The notes under the pieces were generated by a model. That model was given only the letters and a program-made list of their open reading frames with translations. It had not been told where the DNA came from and made no database searches. Source: Ustulina deusta (taxonomy: Eukaryota; Ascomycota; Sordariomycetes; Xylariales; Xylariaceae). Taken from it: a DNA stretch of 64,000 nucleotides. This document shows positions 12,048-23,226 of this stretch, piece after piece; position 1 is the first letter of the stretch; each line of letters opens with the position of its first letter. The DNA is taken from assembly GCA_023159155.1 (NCBI GenBank), contig JAJNNX010000023.1:62001-126000 (forward strand), given 5' to 3'. The position numbers and the translations under genes were made by a program.

Positions 12048-12682
12048 GTCGGGCATTGCGTCTTTTCGAAGATGTGACGAGTCTTGACAGGGGTAGGATA
12101 AGGGCTTGAGGTGAACAAGAAAAGAAATGAATCGGGTTTCAGTTGACCAAGAATATTTAAACTGCTCTACATATTTGTTAATTAGGACGGCGTCAGGTTT
12201 TACCTACCATATAATGAAAAGTCCAGGTGTTTACTTCATATGTCATAAAGGCTTGGTGGAAATTTACCAGTTCGTATGTTGAGTAACGCCGCGTAAACCT
12301 TGCTATAGCGGGGGCCTCCTGCCACGTGTAGGGGGGGGATAATTCCTTGTAACTTCTGTGATCAAATGTCCGACTATTTTTTTCCCCTTATATATCTCCT
12401 GTTTGAAGTATTAATAGGTTATGATATATTGAGCGAAGGTTAAAACCTGTGGAGAAGTCTAAACCTCGTTGGTCGGAAGGCATGGCTGAGGGCGCAAATT
12501 TACCTCGTATGTCTAATTATTGCATATCTCGATCGAATGATAGGTCGTCTGATACTGGATTTTCTGGCTCAGTACTTCGTTTCCGAGGTTAATTGGCTCA
12601 TAATTTAACCTTCATGTTTACTCATTCTGCATATTTTGTTTTGTATTTGTCGACTTCATCCCCCATTAACATTCTGTGCATC
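12048..12682. other. gene-free stretch
   Basis: 3' flank of the BYS1 gene and intervening sequence. Nothing beyond short frames is seen. Confidence 0.4.
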
Positions 12683-12860
12683 ATGGACGATCTTGCGCAG
12701 AGGTTGTCTAGTCGCGTTATTTCGGCGAAGCTTGATGTCACCGATCAGGACTCCATCAAGAAGGCAGCGACCGGCGCTGACTCCAAACTTGGAGGCGAGG
12801 CCTAGATACTCTTACCATCAACAACGCCGGTCATTCACTATACCCTCTTCTCATTCCCCT
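12683..12860 (+). pseudogene. short-chain dehydrogenase fragment
   Basis: The frame from ATG 12683 reads a typical SDR stretch, with SSRVISAKLDVTDQDSIKKA and then a KLGG turn, and ends in TAG at 12803-12805. One base over, from 12802, the sequence reads LDTLTINNAGHS, the conserved NNAG motif that follows in classical SDRs. A small indel therefore breaks the gene. The glycine-rich cofactor motif before it and the YxxxK active site after it are missing. This is a relic of about 60 residues of an NAD(P)-dependent oxidoreductase. Confidence 0.65.
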
Positions 12861-15500
12861 TCTATCTATTTGGTTCTCGTATCCGTTTGCCTTTCGACGC
12901 TTTGCAGCATTTTATCGCTCGATATTACCTAATTGATATCTTGGAACGGATAAGGTCGAAGAGAGCTTCGCTATACATGCCATGGGTGTCCACTGTGCAA
13001 CCCGGGAACTGGCACGGAACAGAACTGCAGCGTTATACCGTAACACTACTAGCAAAGGTAGAACGTAGTCAAGTCGGGCACTTGACTTGTCTGCAGCTAT
13101 TACATACGTACTGTAACAGGAACTCCTCCCACTCCTGCAGAAAGGGACCCAAAAAAGGGTGGTCAACAAGTAAGAGGTCAGACGCTTAGTTTAACTCGTG
13201 ACCCTTCTTGTCTAACAAAATGGTAATATATGAAAGAACCACCTTGGGCTCGACAACGATTGTCACAGTCCTGACTGCTGGTGATTCCAGTATGACCTAT
13301 TGTTATTGCGCAAGGGGAAAGTTCTATCTGTACTAGCTACGTCTGTTGAAATAGTATATATATGGTACGGGTTTTGTCCCGTGCCGCCTTATTTCCAGTC
13401 TTCGGGGTTGGGTTATATATAGTTCCGTGACAACGATGGCTCCGCAGAATTCATACTTTCTAGCCTCAGCCTACAAGACCTCCCTCGCAGCTACAAATTC
13501 CCTAACTGCCCAGTCTGCCGTCGAGTACGCGAAGAAGGGCTTCTCATTGATTGCCCTCTTCTCCGGCGTATATTCCTTCCCTATATCCCCATTCCGCCAT
13601 CCTAAGACTTTGTACTAAACACTACGTCTGCGTAATGAATGACGACCGAACTGGGAGGCGGCGGCATAGCCGATACGACCCGTGAGGAGTGCCAAAGGCC
13701 TGGCCCGATATTATCTTCGATATGGGCTAGAAATACAATGGCCAAAGTCCTAAAGGTCTTTGTCAAGCGTTAGGGGGACACCAAGAAACCAAACGTCGAT
13801 GACGCTATCAACACTCCATGGTAGTGAGATAAGATGTGACGGACTAGTGGACCCTACGCTAGTCCCGAAGCAGTTGGTGAGGCTATTCGCAAGTGCCATG
13901 GGCTTAGTGGAAAATGTAACCACTTGGACCGGAAGCACTTCAGAAGCTGAGTCAGCAGCTCACATACTTGGGTATATAGCGAACGCCCCATACAGGCTGG
14001 GCCGTTCACATAGACCAATAGATATACCGTTTTCTGAGCCCTAGATCCACCGCACTATCAGATAAGAGCAATCTGTCAGGTGGATTCATGTATCGCTAAA
14101 GATTTTCGTGCCCTAGGAAAAATCCCACGATTCCAGTCGTCTTCTCTTTGGATTTCTGTATTCCCTGATATTACATGCTTTGTTACTAATGAGGACGCAA
14201 AAGACGAGTGTGATTTCATCGATGACGATAGCTTCTCGAACGCTATTACGATGCGGCGCATTTTCCAACACTGAGATCGCTGCGCGGAGGTCGTTGTAAA
14301 AATAGGTAATGTATGACCACTGGCGGGGGGCTAGATAGAGAAGTTGGGGACTAACCCCGGTGGGAGTGATGAGTCTTTTAGGCTCCGTATTTCTAAGAGT
14401 CTTATATACTAACGTAGAAAGAAGGTAGTTTATTGTAAGCCCTTAGTTCTGACTATATTAATGATTCGGTTCTGCTCTGCCATGAAAATACAGTGCGTTG
14501 GTGTGTAATATATATCAGATTGATCTATTACCTTACTTCACAGCACTTGGTTGCTTAGACAACGGGTTCCTAGAGAGAGACAAGGGTTGCAAATTCAATT
14601 ATACCGCTCAATCGTAGCTTTAACCCACTGTCTCTGTTTTTGTTTGCTATCTAAACCTCTCAGAGGCGTATAGTGGTGGCTAATTCTCCAAGAGCTGCGG
14701 CTACACTGGGATATAAGTGTTCGTTGTGTTCTCCCTGCCGTATTTATCAGTATTTGAAGTAGATGTCCTTTTCCATTACGACTCCGTTGGTTTTCTTAGA
14801 GAACCGTAGAACATGCATATTATTCTTCAGCTCAGGCCGCCCCCGCGCCCCGCGGCCGGCCTCAATTCTTGCTTTGCCAGCTGCCCTGGTGTTGGGTAAA
14901 TCAAACAAAAAGATCCCGAACTAATTCCGCATTTCTCAAACCAAGGTTTGAATTTATAGTTACTTATTATCCAATGTTTATCAAGTTATGTTCTGCGTTA
15001 GATGTGCTAAGCACAAACACCTAACAGCGAATTTTCGATGTTGCATATGAGAGAAAGACGACCGCTGACATCATACGCCGGAGCAAAGCTGAAAAAGGCT
15101 GCCACGGATCTCGGGAAAAAAGCAATATTAGGAACTCGGCACGAGAGTCTGTGCTGACTCATCATGCGGGTCGTGGCGGTGCGGTCCACCTCGTAGCCGC
15201 CGGGCCTCCGTTTTGCCATCGGCATGTTGACTCCACCGGTGCACCGTATTGAGGGAAACGGAACCGTCGAACCGCCGGGTCATGCTGCTCCTCCTGCCCC
15301 GAACGATGCCGCTTCTACTTGAGCCACCCCCCCTCCTTCACCCCCTTCGCGGAACACCCTAGGCCCACCAGCTGATCCTACGCTCGTGCCGCCGAGAGCG
15401 CCGCGCTAGGAGCCAACAATAATGGCTCCTGAAGCCTATGACAATCCCTCTACGCGCGGTGCTTGGCCTGCACGGGCGAACGGGGGGACTTTGCTCTGGT
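12861..15500. other. gene-poor region upstream of the recombinase
   Basis: Frames of 60-100 residues (for example 13427-13618 and 13760-14044, plus) have no recognisable domain. From about 14830 the sequence becomes clearly more GC-rich than before, continuing into the recombinase gene. If a mobile-element left end exists, this is where to look for it. Confidence 0.4.
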
Positions 15501-15501
15501 C

Positions 15502-15509
15502 TATTTAAA
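15502..15509 (+). promoter_or_regulatory. TATA-like element of the recombinase gene
   Basis: The sequence TATTTAAA stands about 80 bases before the chosen ATG of the DUF3435 gene, a usual spacing for a fungal TATA box once a short leader is allowed for. It is supported only by sequence and position. Confidence 0.4.
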
Positions 15510-15590
15510 CCCTGACGCTGCCGGTTAACATCAGCTCTCTCTCCTACCACACAATATGGTGACCTTTCTTTCTGTCTATCGTTCTCGAAG

Positions 15591-18500
15591 ATGGCGACCG
15601 GCTATATTGAGCGCGTGCCCTCCAAGCAGTATTTCACGGCTTTACCCTCTCGTGAGGAGAGCAGGGCGATAGCCCAGAAGCACTTCGAGGAGTATGTTAC
15701 ACGGCCCATCGAAGACAAGCCTTTCGTGGCCGAGGAGACTCTAACAGAACGAGATCGGCTCTGGGGGCGTTGGACCCAGTAGGTTTCGCCCCGTCCTTTT
15801 GTTACAGCTGATCATCCTTATAAAGATACTAACAAACTTTGCTATAGACATTGTGCTGATATTAAAGTCGATGCTCAAAGACTATGGCTCGACTTCGTTT
15901 TATGCCCTCAAAACTCAGAGGCCCAGGCGCCTTTCAGATCATTCCTCCGCACCTACGTCGACCTATCGGTTCAGAAACGGCCCGTACTCGACGCCCGAGA
16001 ATATGCTTATGAGCGGACCTTGAACTCAGCTTTTAGCCTGACCGAGGTCTGGCGAAGGCTTGTGGCCTCTGCAGACCATGAGGTGATGAAGAACCAAAGA
16101 AGAAAGGACCCAACTCAAGCCGCCGTATGGAGGCTGAGGTGGATCAGCAAAGAAGAGGGCAGTCGAGAAGGCCCTGCTTATCTGATAGTCAAGGTATGTC
16201 TAATGTGTTATTAGTTCGATATAGAGCGAACTAAGTGGCCCTTGTTCTCTGTGTACGGTCGTTAACGTAATTCTTATTACCTAGTGGATATTCACTGAGC
16301 TCGCTGTTGAAATAGGCTTGGATACGAACCCGGCCTATCAAAAAATTGCCATGACAGGCACTGATGTAGGCGTGATTCTCCAAACTCTGTGGTCAAGAGC
16401 GAATGATATACCTTGCAAACCCGAGACCAGAGCATCTTTCCATGCCATCCTTCTACTAGCTGCCACTGGCGGTTTCCGGCCCGGCACGCTGTTGGGCTTG
16501 ACCTTTTCCCAATTTCAAGTAGCCGTGGTGCGTGATCCGACCGACCCGGCCAGGACCCAGATCGTCGTGTCGATAAGCATCGAGAGGAACAAAATCAAAG
16601 AAACGGCTAAAACCAGCCGCGCTCGAAATGGTGGTAGGTAAATGGAAAAATACATACCCGGTTCTGCAACAGATCCTAACCCACCCGCTAGCATTGGATT
16701 TTCCATCACTCTCATACCAAACTGCACGTTTTGCCTCGGAAGCCTAATCCTTACGCGGGGGGTTCAAACTAACAGCTTTAACGCCGGCTTCACAACTATT
16801 GACCAAATATTCGACCAGCCTAATCTAGAGCATGTAGATCTTGTACCTCTTCCTTGGAAGACGGACATGCTTAAAAAAAAGATTTTCCCTATGTCGTACA
16901 AGACGCTTAACGACCTTTGGCATCGTGTACTCTTGGTTAGCGGTTTCCGCGAGGAGGCACGGCTCTACAGCCTTCGAGTAGGCGCAGGGGCTAATCTAGA
17001 TGGTACGTTCCCATTACACTGCCGCCCCCCTTTCAATATGATCTATGGTGCTAACGATATCTTGTCAGGTGTACTTTCCGATGCTTTGCGCAACTATATT
17101 TTATCCCATACTACCCACGTGTTCGAATCGAGTTATCAGTCATTCCGCGTACGCGCCGACCTAACGCAATTAGCATTCAAAGCAAATGCAGGAGATCACA
17201 GTCAGCTTTTCACGAGACTCTGCGACGTTTCTTTAGGTAGAGATCCGAATGCCCCAGTCAACATCAGCCCAGAGGAAGAGCTTCAGTTCGAAAACCGGAA
17301 AGGTATAATTAAGCTTCGCAATGCTATTAAAACGACAACCGATACAAAAGAAAGAGCAGGTCTTCGTACAAAGCTAAAAGGTCTTCTTAAAACGCTCAGC
17401 CAGCTTCGACTAGAACTCAACCGAACCGAGTACTTTAAACAAGTCGACTACCTTCGAGCGCAAGGGCATTCTACGAATGGAATATACATACCCAATGGGA
17501 AGAAAACCCCTCTTCAACCAGCCATTGAAAGGATCTCTTTGTTATTCCATTTTTACGTCGAGGAGCAGGCTGCTGCTTACATGCGTCGCTCGAGACGCTA
17601 TATGTCTTTTCTTCTAGCCTATCTCACTAACACACCACTAAGTGTCTCGGATGAGTTGGAGACTAAAGAAGAAAAGAACGCCTATTCCGACTCCAATCTC
17701 TTCTCTCAAGATAGCCCGGCTCGCTGTCTTTTATGTAGGAAGCCATTCGCCAATCGGAGCGCCTTGACATGGCACTCTAACGCCTTGCACACTGACGAGG
17801 CAACCTTTAGCCGGCCATTTTCATGCCCCGAGTGTCAGTCCGTAGGACTGGAAGAGACATTGATCAGCAGTGCTCGCCAATGGAGCAACCATGTCGAAAG
17901 GGTACATGGAAAAGCGCATGCGCCTAATTGGAGTCCTGAACAGAACCCTTCAGCACAGCTTTGCTGTCTCTGCCCTTCCGAGCTTGCTACTGAAGCCGGG
18001 CTATTCAGCCACTTGAACCGCCACGTTCGAAACGGATCATCCCGATGGCCCATCACTTGCCGGATCTGCCTTGATATTTTCTTTGATAATGCCTGGGCCT
18101 GGCTGCGGCACTTGAAAGCTCACCACCTGCCGTCTGCACAGATATGCCCCCTATGCGGTCACGTATGCTCTACGTCGAGCGGACTGACGAGGCATTTCAC
18201 CTCAAATCATACCCAAAACTTTCAACGTTCTTTCCAGTGCCCTATTTGCGAACAAGATGGTGCCGGTGCCATTCATATTATTGACGGCTTCTCGTCCTGG
18301 CATATACACCTAATGTCAATTCACAGTGAATGGGCTTATCTAGGCTGGAGTGACAGCAACCAGCACCTACTAACATGCCCGGAAAAAGATAGCAGGGAAG
18401 ATACTATATTGAACCGGGCGTCGGCCGACCAAGTTCAAAATCATACGACATCCAACCAACATTGCATCTACGAAGACGAGCAGCAGCAATGCTCTTCGAC

Positions 18501-19173
18501 TACATCTAGCGTATTTAGGAGCTCATTTTCATGTCCCGGGTTGACCACAGCCACGAATGAATCGATAGACTCCCCCATGACCGAAACCTTGCATGAATTG
18601 AACGACAATATTTTCGAGCGGAGCCTTCAACTTGACCATGGTCAATCCAAGGGATCGCAATCATTAACAGACTCACTTTATACTATTCACATGGAGTCAG
18701 GGGGTGCACCTGTCCGGATGGAATTGGTCGACCCAGCTCTTCGCGATGACCAAGATCTAACGCACCCAATGGAAGACATTCACAAGTCTGCAACCGATCC
18801 GAGCTTCGACTTTCGACAACCCGACTCTATGGATGTCGATAAACATCATGCAGTTGATTGTATACTCGAGCGTTGGAACAAGAACCTTTTCCTTTTAAGA
18901 TGGCTAGAAGATGGAAGCTGTTGGTGGGTTCAACGGAAGGATATCAATGCTGACTTGGTTCAGAGCTTTGAAGAGAATTATACAGGAATTAGTCTCGGAG
19001 TGGACAAGGTATTGGCCACCCGGAAGCGACGCGGAAAGATCGAGTACCGTATTCGCTGGCTTGGCCGTCCAGTGGAGGAGGATACGTGGGTTTCAGAAAA
19101 ACAGATGAGTTCGGAGCTGGTGAAGAAACATAAACCGACGAAGGCTGCAGGAAGGAGGCGAAAGAGATATTAA
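15591..19173 (+). CDS. DUF3435 tyrosine recombinase with C2H2 fingers and chromodomain (Captain-like)
   Basis: Site-specific DNA recombinase of the DUF3435 family, which includes the Captain recombinases that move Starship elements. Inferred exons: 15591-15778, 15848-16193, 16285-16637, 16692-17002 and 17069-19173 (1100 residues). Introns are GT-AG; intron 1 has a perfect TACTAAC, and the last (66 nt) is in frame with no stop. Catalytic-type residues line up: R243 in TGGFRPGTLLGL, R391 in YSLRVGAG, H413 in LSHTT and Y422 in SSYQS. Removing the last intron restores the conserved LDG-VLSDALRN run. Cys/His finger units start near C619 (CLLCRKPF, then CPEC, CCLC, CRIC, CPLC, CPIC). Residues 1044-1089 are a chromodomain (EYRIRWLGRPVEEDTW), a histone-methyl-lysine reader fold. 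No stop or frameshift is present. It probably acts in the nucleus on DNA; the target site is unknown. Confidence 0.85.
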
Positions 19174-19178
19174 ACAGG

Positions 19179-19625
19179 TGTTACGGACCAACTACATGAC
19201 GGACCAGTTGGGCAGGCCAAGCGCAGCCACGGGCTGAGTAACGGGAAGGGATCCAAGGGTCCCTACGCATAAAAGCATATTCATTTAAACAACAAGAGAT
19301 CACGTGATGCGCTCGAAGGCGAGTGAGCAGTACGGGAAGTGCTCACCTATGTCGTCGCAGTCGTCCAGACGAGACGAACGAGGCGAAGGAAGGAAAGACG
19401 ATATAAATCAAGATATTTCTTATGTAGATAGTTCTGATCTTTCCTTTACTACTGAACCTAAGCATACAGTTAGTTCTTGGAATCAATTGTATGAGAGTAA
19501 CCTCTTCACGATCTAGTGAATCAATTACGTAGTTACCACCACCAGATATGTTCCTATGGGATCACCGAGTATACCCACGAGCCACGATAGCCTCTCAGTC
19601 ATCAGTTGACTAGGGGATCGTTACA
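19179..19625 (+). repeat. putative solo LTR
   Basis: Begins TGTTACGG five bases after the recombinase stop codon and ends GATCGTTACA, so it has TG...CA ends with imperfect 7-base inverted tips. It contains a TATAAATC box and a following AT-rich leader-like stretch. No internal retrotransposon sequence follows. The 5-mer ACAGG stands just before it and again at 19623-19627, overlapping its end, so a clean target-site duplication was not found. A 14-base perfect palindrome, CGTTACTAGTAACG, lies just downstream at about 19636-19649. Confidence 0.45.
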
Positions 19626-19971
19626 GGAATTTTCCGTTACTAGTAACGAGGGTTTGCAGGTGCAATTGGTTGACAGGTATCGTTAATGGGCACTATCAAC
19701 AGCAGGATCAATACACCTCTTTACTAAATAATTGGATATTAGCATGAACAGGGATAGATCGAAATAAGTATTAGTCGAGGAATTTAACCTCATATGACCA
19801 CGAGGGATAAGCCGAGTGGGTCATGCTGGCACTTGAATGATGCTTATTGCAGCTGCAGCTGCAGCTAGCAGGCATTAGCGGAAGCAATCCTACACTGCCG
19901 CCGTGCTGCAAAGCCTCAATACCACGGCAAAACTTGCAACTCTTATTACAAAGTCTCCTCACAGTAGGAAA

Positions 19972-21312
19972 ATGGCATCCCTGGGCTCGCTACCACCAGA
20001 GCTGAAGGTCCAAATTGCAAGTCTCCTACGCCCAAGCGATCTAGCATGCCTTCGTTTTGCCAACCGTGACTGGGCAGCTGCTGGGTCCCGGCCCCTCTTC
20101 GAGGTGTTGCGCTTTTCGGGACGCCCGCAAGATGAGCCGCCTTCTTGGAACTTCGGGCCACACGCTGAATACCTTCCATATCCTGCCAACCTTGGCCGAC
20201 CTCGTGCTTGCCGGATGAAGACGGTCGAATTCGGTCGCCTGTCCGATACCGTCAAAGAAGTCATATCTCTCGCACTCCATAGATACACCAGGACATTCGT
20301 CTTTAACCCGGCCTACTACCGCAATGGTAAGCCCGCCGGTTATAACAAGTCTTAGCTTATGGCTCTTTGTTTTATGAACTACATGTCACAGGCTTCTGGG
20401 ATGACTATCGCTTGATGCTGGAAGCGGCGATGGATGAACCGCTCGATGAAGCTGACTTAGATGATAACGACATTGATCAGGTCGAATATGAGTACAGAGT
20501 AGGAGCCTGGGCAGAATCAGACTCGTCGAAATCGTCTGTGGACGTACTTGGATTAGCACTCGAGCGTGAAAGGGTCCGCCGGGTGCTTCGGCTGGACCTT
20601 GAAGCCGGGGCCATTAATAAAGCCATTGCTCACTGCTCATCGCTCATGACTGAGTTCGTAGCTCAAGCTTTAGAATCTGCCGGGCGACATATCCAACACC
20701 TACAAATTATCGAGTTCTGCCCGGCACAATTCCACAACACGCCCGCTACGCGACATCTTTTCACAGGGTTACGACAGCTATCGTTAGACCAGTTTTCCAT
20801 GCCACCGTTGGAGTCACAGTCATCGGGAGTGATGGCTAAGCTGTTGCAATGTGTGCTGCCAACATTGGAACGGCTATCGGTCGGCGCCGGGGCGAAATGG
20901 CCGGAGATACAAGGCGACGGCGAAGACGCCCTATTCAGAAAAACCCTGGGTATGCAAGGTGAAGATTCGCCGCTGGTCTTTCCTAGGCTAGAGTTCTTAC
21001 AATTTCTGAGGTATGATATTTGACGGATCAACATTGCTTCGTTTCCTCAGCGCCCAGCTTTGTCTTAGGCGGCTGGAGTTCACCCACGTGGTTCTAGGCC
21101 CTAACGGTTTAAGATGGCCTGAATTTTTGGAAGCCTTACCTGATAGAATCGAAAGCTGCCAGCTGCTCGAGGACTTCCGCCATGAGCCAATAGAGGGTGG
21201 GGATCCTACAGGAAGATGGGATCCGGAGGTTGACCCAATTCCAATCCACTCTGGCTGGAAAGAAAAGAGATTATACGGTTTAGGATCCGGGCATTTCGTG
21301 CGCAAGACTTGA
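19972..21312 (+). CDS. F-box protein, three exons
   Basis: Probably a substrate adaptor of an SCF ubiquitin ligase. Inferred exons: 19972-20326, 20392-21010 and 21051-21312 (411 residues). The first intron (65 nt) is clear: YRNG is restored by splicing, and GTAAGC and CACAG sit at its ends. The second is only 40 nt (GTATGA...CTCAG); a frameshift is the alternative. The N-terminus, SLPPELKVQIASLLRPSDLACL, is an F-box that would bind Skp1. The rest is probably a helical or LRR-like substrate-binding region, with an acidic patch (DEADLDDNDIDQ). ATG 19972 puts the F-box at the very start, as is usual. No lesion is evident. It stands directly downstream of the recombinase gene and its LTR. Confidence 0.7.
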
Positions 21313-23226
21313 TCTCACAAAGAAAATAAAGGCGGCTGACCAGGCCTGTTTAACATCAGGTAGAAGTCTTACAGTTGAATCTATTTACGTTAGCAGTAAT
21401 GATAAGCTTTCCAGCTTCGAACGCCGGACTTGTCGATGCAGCAGGTGTCGACCCAAAAGTGTCGCAAGCTATCTCGTCTGGCCTGTTCGCCGCAAAAGCG
21501 GATCTTTTCGTACCTAATCTTGTTTTGGCCGATTCCTTGTTCGAGGTCTTTGTAGGTGACCTCTTCCGAGCCCCAGGTGTGGGACAGTATCGCGTACGGG
21601 GGAATGTTGGTACTTGGTCGGTAGTCTGTAAGGCTGAATAAGCTTGTATTGTTGTAACTTAGAAAACGTATGGCAGAGAGATTAGGTTTCTTTAGTCAAT
21701 CAAGAAGTTATACAAAAAATAGTGCTATAATATTATCATATGTTTAATCAACGATTTATACTAAAGGCTGAATTAAGGCTATGATATGAGAAGCTGCCCA
21801 AGGTTTGCGTAAGCGCGGGGTTGAGGCAATCCTCGGAGCTGTACGGGAGGCGAGCCTCTATTCAAACTGGTGGGTAGCTATGTGGCGGAGTGTCGATGCA
21901 GCCTAAGTGGTATCTAGACAGGTCGATCAGCAAGCTCAGGCTCAGGCTTAGCTAGTTAAGCAAAAATAATTCTGTTCGCGACAGCTGCTCAAGTATGGTA
22001 AAAGCAGCGAGCCAAAGTCACCGAAGAGCATAGCTTCTAGGCCTCTGACAATCATAGACTAGATGTTTCAAGCAAGAGTGCTAGGATGGTTGCTTGTATA
22101 AAAGGGGCCGGTCGTGCACTACGGGAGTCTTACGCTAGTAGATCAGCCCCGCTTCTTAGTGGACGTAGTCGCAATACTTTAGCGCAGTTGCCTATGGCAA
22201 CCAGCCAGAAGCCAAGCCCCTGGTTTCTTGCGACTATAAAGTATAAACAACGGAGATCTTTATACGACTGGCTTAGCTCTCCTCGATATCGAGCATTTAA
22301 GAGTAAAGGTTTTTTGGCCGGTTTAGAAAAAAGGGTTGCACTCTACACAATTGTAAACAAGAGAGAAGTATTTTAGAGCCGATATTTTTTTGCCGGCAGA
22401 AAAGGTACGTACCTCTACGCTCAGTTTTAGTCTGTAGCTTAAAAGTACGTATCATTTATGCCGGCAGAAAACAAGGGCTAAAGTCAGTAGTAAGGGGGGG
22501 AAAGTGGGGTCAGCTCAGCCCTATACATGCCCCATGTGCATTATAAAGTACCTTTAACTTGCTTCGTTCTAGCTAAAATATACTACCTCAATATTATCAC
22601 TTCCCGATCTTCAATAAAAGTTCCGCAACATGTCGTAGTATACTATCTATCTGCTCTATTATTACTATTGCTATTACGCCATGGGGCATTCCTATTATAG
22701 AGCCGTCGACTTTGTACTCCAGCTTGTAATGTGACAGGCGGATGCCGGGCGGAGTACATTTCATGTGTGGTCACGCTCTTCTCAAATCACCTTGGGAGGA
22801 TATTCGCATTCATCATGGTTGCCACGGCCTACCAAACTGTCCAAATTCACACGAGGGGTTCCTTGCCTATGAGATGAGTTGCTACAGAAGAACGCCCACT
22901 TTGTCCACCTGCACGAGTTGCGAGCACTTTCCCAGCAACAACTTTTCCATCTCGGCCGTGATCTCGACGCATCGATCTCCGCGAACCCCCTCACGTCTCC
23001 CTCTGCTATGATCTTTCTACTCGTTATAAGCGTCTTATCTAGCAAGCAGTATATGGCGTATTCTTTGCCCTCGCCACTTTTTAACCACCCTGTATAGTGA
23101 GTTACGATCCTTGCCTGCGATCTGCTGCTCGCGCTTTTACATCTCTAGTCTATATTCCAGAAAGACTTATCTACCAGACTTATCGGTTACTAACCCCCAA
23201 TGTGCCTACCATCAGCAGCTCACGAG
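21313..23226. other. gene-poor region, possible transposon debris
   Basis: Frames at 21375-21641 and 22086-22376 are open but not recognised. Stretches at 21800-22000 read as Gln/Ala/Lys-rich peptide pieces with stops and may be the tail of an old transposase. TGCCGGCAGAAAA occurs twice (near 22391 and 22461). A Cys-rich reading at 22742-23011 (CPNSHEGF, EMSCYRR) may be a fragment of a gene upstream of the SNF2 gene. None of this is firm. Confidence 0.3.

Noticed and set aside
4422..12860. Secondary-metabolite cluster (regulator, NmrA, dehydrogenase relic)
   Set aside because: No polyketide synthase, peptide synthetase, terpene cyclase, P450 or transporter is present, and the dehydrogenase is a fragment 6 kb away.
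19174..19630. ACAGG direct repeat as target-site duplication of the LTR
   Set aside because: The right copy overlaps the TTACA end of the element, so it cannot be a clean duplication.
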